A stretch of DNA of 61,000 nt from Chrysomallon squamiferum (lineage: Eukaryota; Mollusca; Gastropoda; Neomphalida; Peltospiridae). The DNA lies in the NCBI GenBank assembly GCA_012295275.1, contig CM022673.1, positions 9,512,288-9,573,287 of the forward strand. Direction: 5' to 3'. The stretch's first letter is position 1. Each line of letters opens with the position of its first letter. Positions 1-39,690 of the stretch are shown here, piece by piece. The notes under the pieces were generated by a model. That model made no database searches. It worked only from the letters and a program-made list of their open reading frames with translations, and had not been told where the DNA came from. Made by a program: the position numbers and the translations under genes.

Positions 1-25998
<25,998 letters not shown>

Positions 25999-26815
25999 CT
26001 TGGAGCGACGACTCTGTGGAAATAAAAACAAAATAAAAAAATTAATCTTTTTATTAAAAGAAACAGATAAATAAACAAAACAAGCTAACGAAATCCTAAA
26101 ACATTTATTTATACTTACTTTTTCTCTTCCATGTACAGAAGGGAACATTTTATTTTCATACTGTTTTAATCCACAACACTTCAGCTTGACTAGTATATTA
26201 TATTTAAACATAGTGAGTTGTGATTTTCTGTTTTGTGAGATGAATGATTAATAAAGGGGTTGTTTCTGAACTTGAAAACAACATCCTTGGCCTATAATAA
26301 CAATGTATGTTTGAATCTTGACAATAAATTAGTATTATACAAGCTGTCAATGGCCAAGGGCCATCTTCAAAATATAATACTGTTACAGATATGGGGAGCA
26401 AAGTTACGTGATATAGTTTAGAATTTCACACTGATCTTTAATTTGCAAACATTTTTTTTTCCTGCGTAATGAACAAAATGTTTATGATCAGAGCATGTCA
26501 TAAACAGATGAAAAAATACAGTTATAAATATGATATTTCTGCATTGACACAAACCTATTATGTGACTAGGCTATCTGTAGACAGAAGAGCATGTAAACAG
26601 TTAAATCAGGTATACTATAAATAAACAGATTTAGGACGAAAAAACAAGTTATAATACCTCAAGTAGTAAAATGAAAATAACACCTTCACTGTCATATATA
26701 AACAAACAAACAGTCAACCAATCAAGTACATCTAAAATCTTCATTATCATAAATAAATAAACTAGCAATGAACCAATCACACATACATATGTACTCATTC
26801 ACATATACACATGTA

Positions 26816-26817
<2 letters not shown>

Positions 26818-26871
<54 letters not shown>
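26818..26871. repeat. CA microsatellite
   Basis: About 26 CA units in the STK38 first intron. Confidence 0.92.
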
Positions 26872-26875
<4 letters not shown>

Positions 26876-27439
26876 AAAAAAATCTATTCAAAATTAATTT
26901 TCCACCAGACATAAAAAGCACACCACAGCAACCACTTCAACATTAATTAAATGACCAAAATGAAACAGGAAAAGATCTACTCACATTATTATTTAGTTAA
27001 AACTTCATGTAAATGTATAGATCCCATAAGAAAATTAAAATTCCTAAGTTTAAGACTTCACTGTGGTATTAATGATCAATAACTGAATAAGGCTGCATTT
27101 TACTGGCTGTTGTCATAGCTGGCACTATTTAAATACTGTCTATATATAGCAACAGATCACATTTTGATACATACATAACTCTGAGTCCACCTAACATGAA
27201 TGTAGGACATGTGTATCTTTACCTGATCAATGTATTCATACAGTGGATTGTAACAACATTGAATGTAAAACTAACAGCAAATGAATTTAATAAATTACAT
27301 ACAAATGAACGAATGAATGTTCAACAACACCTATCTTGTTTTTTCCCCATTAATCTTTTGAACCCTACAATGGTCAAACAAATTTCAATATCCCAGTTTT
27401 ATTCAAGATTACAACAAAAACAAAAAGAAGAAATATATT

Positions 27440-28380
27440 TATCTAATTAGGTTCATTAACAAGACACATAAAACCATTATTTATAATATATAGATGTGTA
27501 CTGATTAAAATATAAAAACATACAACTTTCCTGACCAGAAATAAAATTATGAATGTACTGAACAACTAAGACATTTTAATGTAATGTTTTTACAAAATAC
27601 CATGACAGATGCAAAAGAAAAACAACAGAATTTATAAGACTGAAAAAAAAAACCTGCTGGCCAACAATGGTATTTAATTTTATACTTTTACTAAATTATG
27701 TTTGCAAACTAGCAAAACAAACCCTTTATTTTTACCTTACTTGCATTAACCAAATTTTAAATGCCATCAGTTCTTCTAACAGAAAAATCTAAATCCTCAA
27801 AGCTATAATATACTATGTAATTTTATCAAGTCTTAAAACAACTGAATGATACAAAAAAGAAATAAATCCATTATTTATATGTACTAATTAAAAATATACT
27901 GCCTTATTTACCAGAAATGAAAATGTGTTGTGACAATAAAGACATTTTACTGCTGTTTCTAACTAAATTCTTCTTACAAACCTCAAAAAAACAAAAAATG
28001 TATAGCTGATAATTATGTCATTTCACTTTTAACACAACTGAATATTAACCACAAAGGAAAGAAATCCTTTTTCTTTTATGTACTGTTTACCTGTACTGAA
28101 TTAAAAATGCATACAACAAAAAATATTTTACTGCTGTTTCTAACTATATTCGTCTAACAAAATAATGTTCCAAAAGCCAAAAAAATAACAGCTACAAGTA
28201 AACAACAATGTCATTTTATTAACTTTTAAAACAACATAAAGTAAATAAATCCATTATTTATACTTTTATTTATTATTTATTCCGTACTGAATTAAAAATA
28301 CATACAACTGTACTTACCAGAAAGCAAAAGACAAAATGACAACAAAGATGCTTCACTGTTTCTGCCTAAATATGTTGACA
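27440..28380. repeat. Diverged long tandem repeat, unit about 190 bp
   Basis: AAATCCATTATTTATA, TACTGAATTAAAAATACATA, TTTACCAGAAATGAAA and TTTTACTGCTGTTTCTAAC recur in a fixed order. Copies of the last block lie at about 27569, 27951, 28132 and 28352, so the spacing is near 190 or twice that. This is an old satellite-like array of four or five units. Confidence 0.72.
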
Positions 28381-28639
28381 AATTGGTGAAGTAAAACCAA
28401 CCATTTTATGTCTTACCTCACCAAGATCAGAAATCACGCGACAGGGGGAGAACAAACAAATAAACATAAACTGTGTCCCTACACATAAATTTCACAGGCT
28501 GGTGCACCTTTTATTTACCTCCTTGTAATGGTGTTACTTCTTTCAGGCAATGTAAAGGGTTCAAGTCATGTGGCTGGCTTGCTGTGACAAGGGATGTTCC
28601 AAAATTCTCCAAAAGGGTCGAGGGCCAGAAAAAAGGGTT

Positions 28640-29281
28640 GGGGGTAGAGATATAAATTCAGTAATTCACTGAACAATAAAGAATTGAATCTTCTCACCTT
28701 AAGAACACGAGTTTATATATCAATTCAGCACTGACTAGACTTAATCCCCAAACTGCATCTTCTTTTCACTTGGGTGGGGACGGGATATTAATTCAAAGTT
28801 TAGTCTATCAAACGGTAATTGCATCCACTTTTCATATGGGTATGCACAGCATATTAATTCTATATGTATTTTATCAACAGGGAATAGGACTTGGTTTCAT
28901 AAGCTGATTGATGGGATATGCATTCATCATGCAAGAATTACATCAACTTTTTTTCTCTCCAAAAGATGAGGTAGGTTCATTAATTCAGTACTCAACTTGT
29001 AAATCAAGAACCAAATTTTCTTTTCACCAAAGCTGGTAGATAGAGAGACATTAATACAATCCTCGGATGATTAATTAGGAACTTTATCTTGATGGGTAGT
29101 AATGGAGAGTAATTCAATATTCACTTGAACAATAAGAAGTAGATATAATTTTCAGTGGAGTTCAGACATGCTGATATTAATTCAGAATTGAATGAAGGTA
29201 GTAATATAGTACTCAGATAAACAGAACATGACATTCTTCCCAAGCAAAGTGTAACAACATTAATTAAATCTATTAAAATAA

Positions 29282-29317
<36 letters not shown>

Positions 29318-29450
29318 ATTAAAAAAATAACATAATTCTATTCTTCACGGTGGTGGGATTTATAACTTAATTATCAATCCTAAATGGATTTTGGGATGGG
29401 GTTTGGACGTTAATTCAGTAATAAGTTGATCAATTAAGAATTAATGACAC
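28640..29450. repeat. Diverged minisatellite, unit about 60-70 bp
   Basis: (C/A)ATTAATTCAGTACTC-like blocks recur near 28783, 28852, 28915, 28977, 29050, 29109, 29174, 29260 and 29410. They are separated by ATCAA-AAGAACTTxATCTT and TTTTCACC-like blocks. An AAAT run interrupts the array at 29282-29313. Confidence 0.72.
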
Positions 29451-30130
29451 AACTAGCAAGCCTGTAACACAAGCAGTGAGTGATAAAAATAAATCTTTAT
29501 GCACTGACTTGTTAAATAGCCTTGTTCTGTCATGTGCAGATTGTGTATGGCTATGTTAAAAAAGAACTCAATGTTATCAGACAGCACAGAGAACATTCTG
29601 AAAGGATGACGTAAACTCATTCATAAAAAAAAAAAAAAAAAAAAAAAAGATCTGAGTCACCATGAAGTGATTATTGATCTTAAAAATAGATATAAAGTTT
29701 TATGAGTATCACCGAGAACTGCATGATTATTTTTAATTCATGACGACCTCACAAACACCCAGTAAAATTTTAATTGTTTATGAAGTGATGTAAAAGTGAA
29801 ATAAATTTTGAAAAAAATCAAAATAAAATAGTAATAAGTTTTTAAAAAAAATATGCAAGTTATAATTTAGTTCACAATACCTAGGAAAATTTAATGTTGG
29901 AAAATGGTTTTACATTAGACACACGTGTATAAAAATCATATAATCATTTAAACTACAGTTATAACAAACACATCACATGAGATCTTGGATTTCATGGTTT
30001 TAATATTACTGGCCTTACAGATTATTCTGATACTTGCATGTACAGGCACTGTAAATTTCTTAACAGAATTTGTTATGATTATTATTTATTTATTTTATTT
30101 TTATTTATTAATACATATATATTTTTTTTA

Positions 30131-30164
<34 letters not shown>

Positions 30165-31139
30165 TATTTATTTATTTTATTTTTATTTATTTATACATTC
30201 TTAAAAATTAAACTATTATTATTACTATTATTGGTTAATGCTGTCACTTTAATTATTTTCAGATATTACTTTTTTTTCTTCAGTTAAATGGAGAATTAGA
30301 TTTAATAATACATTCACATTTAATGATCAATACACAAAGAATGCTTTTTAAAAAAAAATGAAAAACCAACAACCAGCCATTCAACTATAAAAGTGAATGA
30401 ATTCATAATTATTAAATGGCTTTTGAGAAACAAATTCCTGATGCATATCTTCACAAATAATTACTTTCTTTTATGCTGTGAATTAACAACAGATCTTAAA
30501 GTAGAAAAAAAAAGGTAAAAAAAAAACCAAACAATTAAAACGTAACAAATTTTATACAATATTCTATAAAATAACAGTCTCCTTACTATTCATATGCATC
30601 TCTACATTCATAAAACATAACAAAAAAAAAAAAAAAAATTAAAAAATTAAAGAATTAAAAATAATAAAAAAATAAATAAAAAAGATTGAATTCCAAGCAT
30701 TTTTACATAAACACCTAGTCTCTATTAGTCTATACAATTTTTTTTTGTTTTTTTGTTTAACAGATAATTATAAGACTGTATTCATATAACAAGACACAGA
30801 AAGGGTGTAAGCAACAACATGCCAAAATAATGGTGTAGGATTATACAAGAATATAATACATGTCTTAACATACAGACCTAGCCACCAGTACAGACAATGA
30901 TGAATACAGAAAACAGCGTACGAAGATCAGCAGTGACAAAGAGGAACTGTAATGTAGTTATCACTTGTCTCAGTGATAAAGTACCAAGACACCTTGTTAC
31001 CTTTGTACCTCTACACTTTTTATTTCACCTTTCCCAAGAGGGGTCATTAACATTCAGGTTAGAATGGGACAGAGCTAGTGTTAGAGCTATTTTCTAAATT
31101 TTTAAAATTTCAATAAAGAAAGATACCAACCCTCACTTT

Positions 31140-31143
<4 letters not shown>

Positions 31144-31197
<54 letters not shown>
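31144..31197. repeat. CA microsatellite
   Basis: About 27 uninterrupted CA units. Confidence 0.92.
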
Positions 31198-31198
<1 letters not shown>

Positions 31199-34100
31199 TT
31201 ATATATTCTAAAGAAAAAAGATACACATTAAAAACAAAGGAAAATAGAACATGCATACACACACACATATTTTGATCATAAACCTTATTGATTTAGGTTT
31301 GTTTTTAAGTATCTATATATTTTCATGAATAAATAACTCTTAAAATGTATTTAGTTCTGCTATTTCATTTTCTTGTGCTTGCAGTTGCAAAAGTTTATAA
31401 ATAAGATTTGTTAAATCTTTATTTTGTGACTCGTAATAATTAATATACAAATAATACAAAAGACAGTTCTATAAATAGCATAATACGTGACATATTTATT
31501 ATAGATAAGTATAATTCAATGTGGAGTAATATAAATACCACAGCAAGAGAAAAAACTTCACAAATAGGATGTAATTATAAATGTTAACGTGATATTCAGG
31601 ATATTGTTGAATCTGAGTCAATAAAAAAAAAAAAAAATAAAAAAACTTTGAAAGAACTATTTATACTAAAACACAAGTGTACAGACAAACACAGCTAATA
31701 TAAAATCAAAATATTTGATTTTTTTAATTAAAGATATATTTGAAGGAAATATTAAAATAATTATTTAGTTATAAAAATATTTATGGATCTTTATTTTATT
31801 TATAATAAAATTTACATTTTATCTATAAATTGCCATTCCATTTATGTTAAATGTCATGATAGTATCTTTAATTTGTATTTTCAATTTGTATTTGTCAGTA
31901 CAGAGTATAACTTTCTTCATGTCACTAAATCAAGAGAAGATAAAAAAATAAAAAAAAAAAATTTAAAAAAATTATAAAAGTGAAAATGTTAAAATATTTA
32001 ACATTCTAGTCACAAATCTTACTTACTAATCTATTTTCCTTGGTTACAAAGGAAAGACAAAACCATAACAAATTACAACAATAAACATATTAAAATGATT
32101 CATTTGCCAGAATAACAAAATAATAAAAAAGCAACAACAACATATGATTAACTCACCAGATAAAAAACATAAAAATTAACATTAACAAAATATTTAATAT
32201 GCATAATTTTTTGGACAAGTATATTGTCAAACCAAACAGTAACATTAACAAAGATAAAAATAGTAATATGAAAAATTTGTGAAACCAAACCGTAACAAAT
32301 TAACTATCAGTACAACCGTAAATACACCTAATTTACAAACAATACAATAACTCGTTTATCCAGGAAACAATAATAAAAATTGATATTAGTATTAAAGATA
32401 CAAATAAAAATAACCCATTTCACCAACACATACTGTAACAAAACTACTAGCAATAAGAAAACTACAATGACAAATTCACCCTAAAAAACACAGACAAAAG
32501 AAAAGGAACATCATACCTTTTATATTACAAATGAAAACGTGACCTGCTTGCAACAATTCACACACGCATGTATTATGGGAGTATGACCACAATTACTTCT
32601 GATTGTGAGTATGGCGGATATGTAATCAGTAAAATATATTTACTAGACAAACAACCTGTCACCCCAAATGGCGTCTTAAATATATTTACAGTAGCCTGAG
32701 ACACAACACGAATAACTCTACGACTAATATTTTCACGAGGTACACAAAAACCTATGAGAATAAAAGACAACAAATTAGAATATAGTTAACAGGAGCACTG
32801 TGAAAAAGAAAGAAATGTATCTGTGTTGTTAACATTGAAAATAATTGTGTATATGTTTTTATATATGTATGTATTTATATACGTATATAAGAGTATATGT
32901 CTACTGTAAGTGTATATATGTAAGCATTTGTCTTATAAATGTGTCTGTATGTATATATAATGTGTCTGTATGTATGTATTATGTGCATGTTTGTATACAC
33001 AATATACAATTAGTAACCGAAGGTCTTTAATTAACAACCAAATGTTATCTTTCAAATGTACAAGACAATAAAACTGTTCAGAATCAAGTGGGCATCAATA
33101 ATGTCATAATTTTAATATTAAATCTATCTTTTATAAATATCTTTTCATAAGAAGACAGCAAAAATGCAAACTATAGTTTTTGATAAATGGTCACATACTG
33201 GGTAGAATGGGTAAAATAGTCAAACCATTACATGAAGAAGCTTCCCCACATAACACTGGTATAGTGTTAACATTTAACTGTTGAAATTCAATTAAAATTA
33301 AATCACATGTAGCTCAATGGTTCAAGTGCAGGTGTGGTGCCTGCTGCAACTGTTACTAATACATTATTTCCCATTCTAACAAAATCCTTTTTCAATTTCA
33401 CTTTTCTTATTGCTCAGATTGTTATCAGCCTTCACACATGCTATTCACTCCATGGGAATGAGCATGTGTGTACAAATCCATTGCTGGTAATAAGGATAGT
33501 CAATGGAAAATATCATCAGCAGGGTTTCTTTTCATTCCATCACTTGTAGTATTATGAACATTATCATACTCCGATATATAATAAATCAATATTCATTTAA
33601 TCATTCAGTAAAAATTTACTAATCCCTTGCCCCCACTATCACAGTTAAGATAGTATATGTATTTATTTATGTGAGGTGTATTCACATCATGTAAATGTAA
33701 CTCAAGTCTACTGATTATAACAATTTATTCATCAATTATGTATAAATGTTGGTTGTAGATATCTATTTTAGTCTTCTTTTGTATTATGAAGCAAACGTGA
33801 TTTTAATTTCCATATATGTATACATAAATATCAAAGAGAATTGAAATAATGTACTAAATATGATTTAATTCTATTATTATCTCTGCATTCATCTTTTTCT
33901 TCTTTTTTTTTTTTTTTATTTAGTAGTAGTAGTTTTTGCTTTTATTGTTATTTTTGCTATTGTAACTGTTGTTTATTTTTTTATTTATTGTAGTTCTTCT
34001 TTTTGTAGTTGTTGTAGCTGCAACTGTTATTTTGAAAATAATATCCAAACCAAAAATCAATAACATAATTTTATTTTTTTTTCAGATTAGAAATAATAAA

Positions 34101-34837
34101 TAATTTATATAACCATAAATAAACCAAATGATTCCATAAAATACAACATGCTGTCACTGCATGTTGTGGATAAAAAACAAAAAGCATTTAAATGCATTTT
34201 TTAAAACAAAAACACACATGCATGTATATTTAATATTTGTACTTCATGATACAAATAAATAAAATTTGAATCTACAAAAAAAACAACTCCATAGCTGTTA
34301 ACATTTAAACAACATACAATTACCTTCAACAAGAATAATTTATATTTTTATTTTTATTTTTTTTTTTCTAATAAATATTTTCAGTGCATAGTGTCTAATA
34401 TTATTCTGCTAAATAAAATATGTGTTAGAACTAAAAAAAGACATTTCTTAAAATTTTGTATTTAAAAGTGCTAAATATAGCCAGTTTTGGTGTGATATCT
34501 GCACTGTTACAGTGTATGTATTATATTTTATTAAAAAAAACAGCAGTAATAATAATAAAAAGCAGTTTAAAAATCTTTAAATATTCACAAGTCATTTATT
34601 TAATAGATTTGTCCAGAAACAAATACTTGGGCAAAAGCCATTATATCAAGCTGTTGCAAAAGAACGTTGACTTGATGACAAGTGATAAATATCTCAAGAC
34701 AAACCAATGTATTTTACATACACCCATAAATACTGTGCAACACATGCAAATACAACAGATAAAGTGGGAAGTAACTAATATTTAAAGCATTTACTTCAAG
34801 TATGATAAATCACATAATCAATCAACTATTGTGAACT

Positions 34838-34975
34838 CTTTCGAAGTATATCCAGTTCCAAACATGATCATGATTATTACACGCCTTGTGTGTATTTTCC
34901 AATCTATGGGATGGTGGATATAAAAAAAAAAAAAATTAAAGCAGCTGCATATAATGTTAACTAATGCCTAATGGG
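34838..34975 (+). mobile_element. Decayed SINE, 3' part (mollusc type)
   Basis: TCCAGTTCCAAACATGATCATGA, then CGCCTTGTGTGTATTTTCC, CTATGGGATGGTGGATATAAA and GCAGCTGCATATAATG follow the order of the core and tail of the molluscan tRNA-SINE, as recalled. The tRNA-like head is missing. Probably the same family as 15559-15710. Confidence 0.58.
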
Positions 34976-35869
34976 TTTTATTCTTTACAACTATTATGAA
35001 ATCATATAAAGTGATTATTCTCAAAAACAAACAGGAACAAAAAAAGTTTGGTTTGGATGGGTGTTTTCTTTACTTAGATTTTACATTTTAGTTCCTGACG
35101 AATCACAGGATCGTGGACACTGTTTGGTTTTGGGGGAATATTAGTTTAACGAGGGTCTGGTTTTGTGATACATAAAAATGATCAATTTTATATTAGGAAG
35201 ATTAAGAAAAACTGATAAACATGTTCAAGTATATAAGTGTAATCTGACATTAACACCTTCGTGTTTATTAGTATACAATGTTTATTCATAAACACAATTA
35301 AATAATTAACTAAACTGGTCCATTAAACACCTATTTAGGTTAAGAACAGATTTACTATCTAATGATTAGATATAAAACTGTGACCTGACTGCAGTGGAGA
35401 TTCAGTCATAGATACTACACATATATAAAATGTACATAACTGATAAACATTAGTATCATTTAATATGTTTATCTGTAAGTAAGAATCATGTACCAGAAAA
35501 TTATCTACAATACAAATGATCATTGTTAAATAATACTTCAGTTAGTTTTGTTAAATAATACTTCAATTAGTTTTCATATTAATGGTTATTAGATACTGTG
35601 TGGCTTCTGTAATAAGAAAATAAATGCTGCTAAAATGAATTTAAAAAACCCATCGGAACTCTGACACATAATATTACAGTCTAGCACATGGATTTTTCAT
35701 AACATAGCAATTTATTTGCTACAGTCAAAGAAATCTATTCACAAGAGCAGTAATATGCAAAAGATCCATCCAGGTATATGTGCCTTGAATCCTTAGGCAA
35801 ATGCTGAACTGTAAGCCAGTATCAAAATTTAATTTTTGTTTTAATTCAAGATATAGAGGCTCTTTTTCA

Positions 35870-36100
35870 AAACAACTCTTCTGCATCCATTAAAAGTATC
35901 TTATTAAAAACTAACAATAAATAAAGAAATAAACACCTAATTAATTTGATTTGCCATTTCAGTAATTGTTAATGTATAAACCCCTTTTCAAAATAAAGCT
36001 TTCTGCACCAACTAATTGTTTAAAAATTACACATAAATGAAAAATAAACACCCAATTAATTTAGCGTGCCCCATTTCAGTAACCGTTAATGAATCATAAC
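35870..36100. repeat. 115-bp tandem duplication
   Basis: TTTTCAAAAC...CTTTCTGCA, then AATAAACACCTAATTAATTT and CCATTTCAGTAATTGTTAATG occur twice. The second blocks are at about 35929 and 36044. Confidence 0.82.
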
Positions 36101-39100
36101 ATGAAGACTCCACCTAAGCATTGTTCTGAGGTAACAAGGTTAATAACTATGTCTGCAAAGAGTAACTGTGAACTGACAGCACATCTGTATTATCACCGGC
36201 ACAACCTGCTGACACACAAGGAAACATCCAGGACTGCTACATAAGCAAATAGGTTTAAAATCCTGCTCACTTACATAGACTGCTGTCATATCTCTCATCT
36301 CGGTGTAATATGTGTCCATTCCGAACAAAATGAGAAACTAGTGAATCAAAATGAAAATAAATAAAAACGTACTGTATTATAGTAGACCTGCTGACCAGCA
36401 CTGAAATCTTATTAATACTAACATGCATGGCAGGTAGAAGAAGAACTCAGTAAAAGAACTCAAACTTCATCAATTTAAAAATGTTGCTCATCAATAAAAG
36501 TAATAAATAATTTTTAATATAAAACAAAATAATAAGAAGAAAGAAAGAAAGAAAGAAAATAAAGAAAAAAGATAAAGAAACAATTTAGCATTTTTATATA
36601 TTAAGAAATACTTTAAATAGTAAATTAAGGTTTGAATGTATTTATAAAAGATACATTTACAAGTTTATAACATTTGTACACCACAGATATAGAGAAATGC
36701 ATACATATATCCTCAACACCAGCATCCTGTATTTTTTGTTGTTGTCCAAATACCTTTACATAACTCAAATTGCATTACATGTACAATACTTACAGTTACA
36801 CGTTTGTGTGGACCTGTCCACCAAGAGGCCACACTTTTAACTTTCTTCATAATGCCTTATACAACACATACACGCAGATAAAATTTGCACGAAAACAAAC
36901 CATCAGTTACCTCATTTGAATTCACTAAACAGTAAAATTTTAAGAGATAAAAAAAAAGCATGGGCCATTCTACATGCTGTCCATGCCATTTGTACATTAA
37001 TTATATCCAAATCAATATCTCAGTGTGAGTAGCCTCAACATCTGGGACCAATTTATGTACAAGTAAGTTGGTCGCAATTCAATACAACTTGTACTTGAAT
37101 GTGTGTAAAATCTCATGTAATTATATACAGCGACAGTTTTAACATGCACAGTAAGTACATGTATCAGATGATGATGGTTTTGAGGTCACACACAGCACAA
37201 TCACATAGTAACAACTTATCTGCATCTCTAATGTTTAAAGTTTTTATGCATAACTATCATTGTAGTTGGATCTCCATTCATATTGCTGAACATGTGATAA
37301 CATGCTGATTTATATCTGATTTTCAATTTCAGTCATTACATCCATCGTAAATATGTTCATTTTCATTATGGAAAATCTGTCAACAGCTTTTAGTTCTGAA
37401 AATGTAAATATTCAAAACCTATGAAACAGGCACCACAGAAAATGTGTTGACTACTTAGTTTGGTGACACAATCTTCACAATATAAAATTACTTAGAAATA
37501 TGTTGAGTAACTTATAAACTTTAAATATTTCACGTCACATCTGCACAGCAATTTGCATCAAAGATGACTGGGATTAAAATAACAGCTTATGGATATAGAA
37601 CTAGAAAGCACTGCATCACATTTGCACAGTTGTTTCTTATCATGACATGTCTGAGATTTGACTTAAGAAGTACTGGGATCTCAGCCTGGTACCAGCATTT
37701 GTCCAGAGCTAATTGTAGAGGTGTGTAACATGATTACAGAAAGACTTGAGTCTGGCTCTCAGGCTAATCTACTAATACATCAAAATAACACAACAGACAA
37801 TCCAAGGCTTCACAATTGTGTGCTCAACACAGATGTGCTTTCTAACAGCTTGCTCTGACTAGTACCACAAAGTCTTTCACAAAATGTATAATCCATACAG
37901 CTGGAAAAATAGATTTGTTGCTGAATATGCAAAGTTCAAAACAGTCTTTAAAACAAATCAAGGTCTTACCATAAAATAATAATAAAAATAATATATATAT
38001 AAATGCCTGAAAACTAATTATTATTAGTGTTGTTGTTGTTGTTGTAGCAGCCAGTAGTTATTCCCAGTTCACAGAACTAGAATAATATATCAACTGCAAA
38101 ACATGCAAATGTAAAACTGGATGCTGCCATAAAATATTACATTTATATTTATTTTCTGCTCACATTCTTGTCAGGACATTAAGTTACTAAGTATATTTCC
38201 TTTTAATAATTCCTTTTTAACAAAACATCACAATAAAAAACATTGTGTATATTTACATCATTTTATATCTTCTAATAGTTCTATTATATTTTTTACAAAG
38301 ATATGCTACGTGTCAAGACCAGATGCTGTAGTTGTACTGTACAATACATCTAACTTGTATAAACATGTATTAACTGCTGCATATATTAGCAAAGCATGAC
38401 TTTATCTCAGAAAATAATGAATATAAAAATCAATCAAAGCACACATATGCACACACACATATGGATGTATACAGTGATATTTGAATATGCAGAATAAGTA
38501 TAAGTATCTTACATATGTATATATATATGAATATATTTATGCACATATATAAACCAGACAAAAAAACTGAGTGAATAGTCAACCAGATTATATAAACAAT
38601 GGTATCTTGAGAAACACGTTTATCTAACAGTTCTGTTCCTGTAATTTGGGATTTCCCATTACAAAATGATCAACAATAGGATCTGCCAGTGTGTGGTTTT
38701 TAATAACGGTTCCGATAAGCCAACAACAATATAACCAGTCATCCAGTACAAAATGCGTGCCTTTAATAGCACCTATATAGAGATATAATGATCAGCTACA
38801 TAGCAATTTTGAAGGCCACTTTACATTACACTTCCAGGTACAAAGATCTATAAGTATTGGAGCATTGCCGTGTTTGTATACAGGGGTGGGGATTTCCATT
38901 TCTAATAGAAACCTGAAGCCAGGATTCCTTTTATGGGGAGAGGAAAAAAAAAATCACAATAAAAATATATACTGCAACCATAATTTATTTATGTGACTGT
39001 AATGAATAAATATACTTTAATCTTGCTGATATTGACAATAACTATTTAGAATAATATATTTTATACATAATAAACTGTATCAATATATGGCTTATTTCAA

Positions 39101-39529
39101 TTTGCATCGTGCTTTGTGAATACAAATAAACAATTAATAAATTTAATTTGCAAGTACACTAAGTTTATTACAAATAAAAGATAAAAGATATATTTCATAG
39201 GTTTCTATCATTCTCATATATGTATATCTATTAGTAAAAAAAAAATAATAATAATTGTCAAAATTAAGCACTTTGTTTTTATTTGTAACAATAGTTCTGC
39301 TTTAATTAATGCTTTTCTTTTTATAGGGCGAAAAGTAACAATAATGTTCTCACTGTATAACTGCAAAATGTACCCTCACATATACACACATAGGTCAAAA
39401 AAAAAACTGTATGGACACATGATCAAGCAATAATGTACATCTGTTGTTACTTATGATTTCAACTCTGACCTTTGATGATCATTCACTGTTAACAGTGAAC
39501 TCAACTAACATTTATAGTCCAGTTTGAAA

Positions 39530-39690
39530 ACTGTGGAATAGTCTGTTTCAAAATTACAAAACATTGTGGCTCAAAATTATGAAATTTTATGTTTAGAAAT
39601 TATGAAATACTATGTCTCAAAATGAAAAAACATTATATATCAGAAAAGTGTGTTCTACATTATCGAACAGAATGTCTCAAAACTGTCAAT
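39530..39690. repeat. Short-unit degenerate repeat (about 30 bp)
   Basis: ATGT(C/T)TCAAAATTATGAAA-like phrases recur about five times, with decreasing similarity. Confidence 0.65.

Noticed and set aside
27440-29450. CRISPR-like or other prokaryotic repeat array
   Set aside because: The units are long, strongly diverged, lack unique spacers and lie inside a eukaryotic intron.
33310-33350. tRNA-like A box (TAGCTCAATGGTTC)
   Set aside because: No B box or cloverleaf follows. At most a SINE head remnant.
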